Origin: Symbiodinium natans
Taxonomy: Eukaryota; Sar; Dinophyceae; Suessiales; Symbiodiniaceae
DNA length: 50,684 bases
Assembly (NCBI GenBank): GCA_905221605.1
Contig: CAJNDS010000469.1
Coordinates: forward strand, 265,001-315,684
Direction of reading: 5' to 3'
A program made the translations under genes and the position numbers. This document shows, one piece after another, positions 48,141 through 50,684 of this stretch; the first letter of the stretch is position 1; every line of letters starts with the position of its first letter. The notes beneath the pieces were generated by a model, which worked only from the letters and a program-made list of their open reading frames with translations, did no database searches and was not told the DNA's origin.

Positions 48141-49511
48141 GCGCCAAAATAATCTAAATAATCTAATTATTCAAATCCATTGGTTCCTCTGGAAACCCAA
48201 CCATTTAAATAATTTAAAGAATTTAATTATTCAAATACCTGGATTTAAATATTTTAGTTCTGGGGCGTCCCATCAAAAGGGAATAGGGAGAGACAAGGGA
48301 GAGATTATATATAGATCTTTGCGCTTTATTTTTTCACTCCGTCTCCTTGCTTCCTGTCTCTTCTCTTCTTTCCAGTACCCTTCCAGAAATTTATTTTGTC
48401 ACTCCGTCTCCTTGCTTCCTGTCTCTTCTCTTCTTTCCAGTACCCTTCCAGAAAAATGGCATCCTTGTTCTCTCTCCTCTCTCACTTCCCTTTCCCTTCT
48501 CTCTTTCTGTTACTTTTTGACTGATGAACAACAAGAAAGGAACTTGCAGGATAAAACAGTGGCAGGGTAAGCAGAGGTTGCGCGTGGACCTTGCCGTACT
48601 TCATCATATCCCTCTTCTCGGCCTATCTCTTCTGCTCCTTTCCTTACTCTTCTCCTTTTCATAATTATTCCTCGTTAGTTGTTCTTATCTGGAAAAGAAA
48701 GAGGGAAGGGAGAGATAAGGGAGGGAGGATAGATAAAGAAGAGTGCCGTCTTCTCTGCGCCTTGTTTTGTCTCTCCCTCTTCTCTATTCATCTCTCTTCG
48801 ATTCTTTTCTTTGCTGTTCTATTGAAATTGGATTCCCTGTATCTCTCCTCTGTCCTTCTCTCTCGCTCCTCTTCTCCTGTTCCCCTCTAAACGATTGCTC
48901 TTTACAGATAGGTGCCCTCCCTCCTCTTCAGGAAATCTCTTTTCGCTTATTTTGCTTTTTGAAGCGAATAAAACAACGGATAAGAGAGGAAAGGGAATGA
49001 CTAAGTAAAGACAGGAGCTCTTCAATAGGTGCCCTCCCTCCTCTTCAGGAAATCTCTTTTCCCTTATTTTGCATTTTGAAGCGAAGAAAACAACAGATAA
49101 GAAGAGAGGAAAGGGAATGACTAAGTAAAGAGAGGAGCTCTTCAATTTCCCTCCCTATATCTGATGTTACTTTTCCTTCTTGGGCGGTGCCCTTCCTTCT
49201 CCCTTGAAGATGCAGAAATCGATCAGGAAGGACACCCGTTCCATCGCCCATATATAGACAGAGATAAATCATGAGCATCAGCTGGGTTTGCTGCCGATCC
49301 AAAATGGGCGTCCCTTTTAATCGCTTTCTGTGTCTTGAAACGAGCAAAAGGGGCACCCTTACTAAGTGTTTTCTTGTGGTGTCCCTGTTCTTCGCTTGAA
49401 GATGCAGAAAACGATCCAAAAAGGACACCCGTTCCATCGCCCATATATGGGGAGAGAGATAAATCATGAGCATCAGCTGGGTTTGCTGCCAATCCAAAAT
49501 GGGCGCCCCTT

Positions 49512-49846
49512 TTAATCCGTTCCCCCTAATATTAATACCCCCCTAATATAAAGAACCCCCTGGCCCAAAATCCCGATCCCGTGCCTGTCCCTATTAAAAT
49601 CTCGACAGAGAGAGGGGGGAGTTAGGGGGGGGGGAGGGTTGGAAGCCGGAAGCAGAAACATGAACCTTTTCCAAACGTAGCTGTCTAGGCTTAGGCTGGG
49701 CTGCTGAGCCAGCGTGCTGCAATAAGGACGGGCTGGTTTTTCGGACAAACGATAAGAACCCCCCCAAATACAAAAAACCCTTTGGGGGTTTTTATACAAG
49801 GGAGGGGGGTGGGGGGGGGGCTTTAATATTAGGGGGAACGGATTAA
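49512..49846. other. Insertion with duplicated TTAA
   Basis: The span includes both target duplications. Removing 331 bases (element plus one TTAA) restores the sequence seen in copy 1. Confidence 0.85.
49516..49842. mobile_element. 327-bp MITE with TTAA target duplication
   Basis: The ends are perfect 20-bp inverted repeats, TCCGTTCCCCCTAATATTAA. TTAA flanks it at 49,512-49,515 and 49,843-49,846. The orthologous position in the other duplicate (about 45,975) has a single TTAA with identical flanks, so the empty site is preserved. TTAA duplication is the hallmark of piggyBac-type transposition, although these ends do not start with CCC. No transposase is encoded. Confidence 0.9.
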
Positions 49847-49982
49847 TCGCTTGCTGTGTCTTCAAACGAGCAAAAGGGACACCCTAAGTGTTTTCTTGTG
49901 GTGTCCCTTTTCTTCGCTTGAAGATGCAGAAAACGATCTAAAAGGACACCTGTTCCATCGCCCATATAGAGGGACAGAGAGG

Positions 49983-50035
<53 letters not shown>

Positions 50036-50407
50036 TGAGCATCAGCTGGGTTGGCTGCCAATCCAAAACGGGCGTCCCTTTTAATCGCTTTCTGTGTCTT
50101 CAAACGAGCAAAAGGGACACCCTAAGTGCTTTCTTGCGGGGTGTCCCTTTTCCTCGCTTGGAGATGCAGAAAACGATCAAAAAGGACACCCATTCCATCG
50201 CCCATATATATAGAGAGAGAGAGAGAGAAAAAAAAATCATGAGCATCAGCTGGGTTGGCTGCCAATCCAAAATGGACGTCCCTTTTAATCGCTTTCTGCG
50301 TCTTCAAACAAGCAAAAGGGACACCCTAAGTGCTTTCTTGTGGGGTGTCGCTTTTCCTCGCTTGAAGATGCAGAAAACGATCAAAAAGGGCACCCATTCC
50401 ATCGCCC

Positions 50408-50440
<33 letters not shown>

Positions 50441-50684
50441 CAGAGAGAAAAAAGTCATGAGCATCAGCTGGGATGCAGGAAACGGCCCAACAAGGACACC
50501 CGTTCCATCGCCCATATATGGAGAGAGAGAGGGAGAAAGGAAAAAATCATGAGCATCAGCTGGGTTTGCTTACATGTTCATTGTTATTCCTTTTGTTTTT
50601 TCTAACGGAAATGAACAAGAGAAGAGAAATATAAGAACCAGAGGAAAGATGAAAACGAGCACCGTCTTCTCTTTGCCTGATTTT

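Larger units (their letters stand above)
49268..50640 (+). repeat. Tandem hairpin units (copy 2)
   Basis: Markers ATCATGAGCATCAGCTGGG are at 49,268, 49,463, 50,032, 50,236, 50,454 (GTCATGAG) and 50,546. The 49,463 unit is split by the MITE. Confidence 0.85.
48316..50684 (+). repeat. Segmental duplication, copy 2 (runs off window)
   Basis: Same order as 44,846-46,736. Differences: a 73-bp internal duplication near 48,318-48,460, the 327-bp MITE at 49,516, shorter GA runs, and an extra truncated hairpin unit at about 50,454. Confidence 0.9.

Noticed and set aside
47675-48570. Open frames of 100-230 codons with HTSSQTWPTGRG repeats
   Set aside because: They are minisatellite translations; three overlapping frames are open simultaneously.

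Overview
This 50.7 kb window is eukaryotic, repeat-dense DNA. It has no long uninterrupted gene, no rRNA or tRNA that I could recognise, and nothing bacterial. Its dominant motif is the heptamer TTTAGGG/CCCTAAA, the telomere repeat of land plants, many green algae, dinoflagellates, chromerids and coccidian apicomplexans. Very short GC-rich exon-like islands, introns reading GT or GC to AG|G, and many small inverted-repeat elements make a dinoflagellate-like alveolate my first guess. That is inference only: no spliced leader, rRNA or recognisable orthologue settles it.

Region 1 (1 to about 37.9 kb) is a mosaic of roughly 100 blocks of TTTAGGG or CCCTAAA (20 to 400 bp), plus variants such as CCCTGAA, CCCCAAA and CCCTAAAA. 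The blocks sit on alternating strands and are separated by 60-400 bp of other sequence. The same layout recurs more than 20 times: a CCCTAAA block, then a GC-rich island of about 50-130 bp, then a TTTAGGG block. Many islands read as open exons with an AG acceptor on the left and a GT donor on the right, the donor often being GTTTAGGG itself. The best chain is on + at 6.49-7.07 kb. I therefore read much of this region as one or more intron-rich genes with telomere-like arrays at the intron ends. Several islands are open on both strands, so strand and product are unresolved for many of them. The rest of the region holds short terminal-inverted-repeat elements of at least six families (about 85-165 bp), plus microsatellites and poly-C runs.

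Region 2 (38.06-41.72 kb) is an AT-rich satellite with a unit of about 175-185 bp. It changes orientation once, at 39,781-39,787, so the whole array is a giant inverted repeat. Region 3 (42.4-44.3 kb) is a GC-rich minisatellite joined to AT-rich ATTTAAAT sequence, duplicated across a 100-base assembly gap. Region 4 (44.8-50.7 kb) is a segmental duplication of about 2 kb. It carries pyrimidine-rich modules, a 117-bp tandem duplication and roughly 200-bp units that are each a long hairpin. A 327-bp TTAA-flanked MITE sits in only one of the two duplicates, so the other duplicate preserves the empty site.

No protein could be named with confidence. The most notable observations are the telomere-flanked exon islands, the short TIR elements that look like introners, the filled/empty TTAA MITE site, the single-switch inverted satellite, and a direct head-to-head telomere junction at 26.53 kb.
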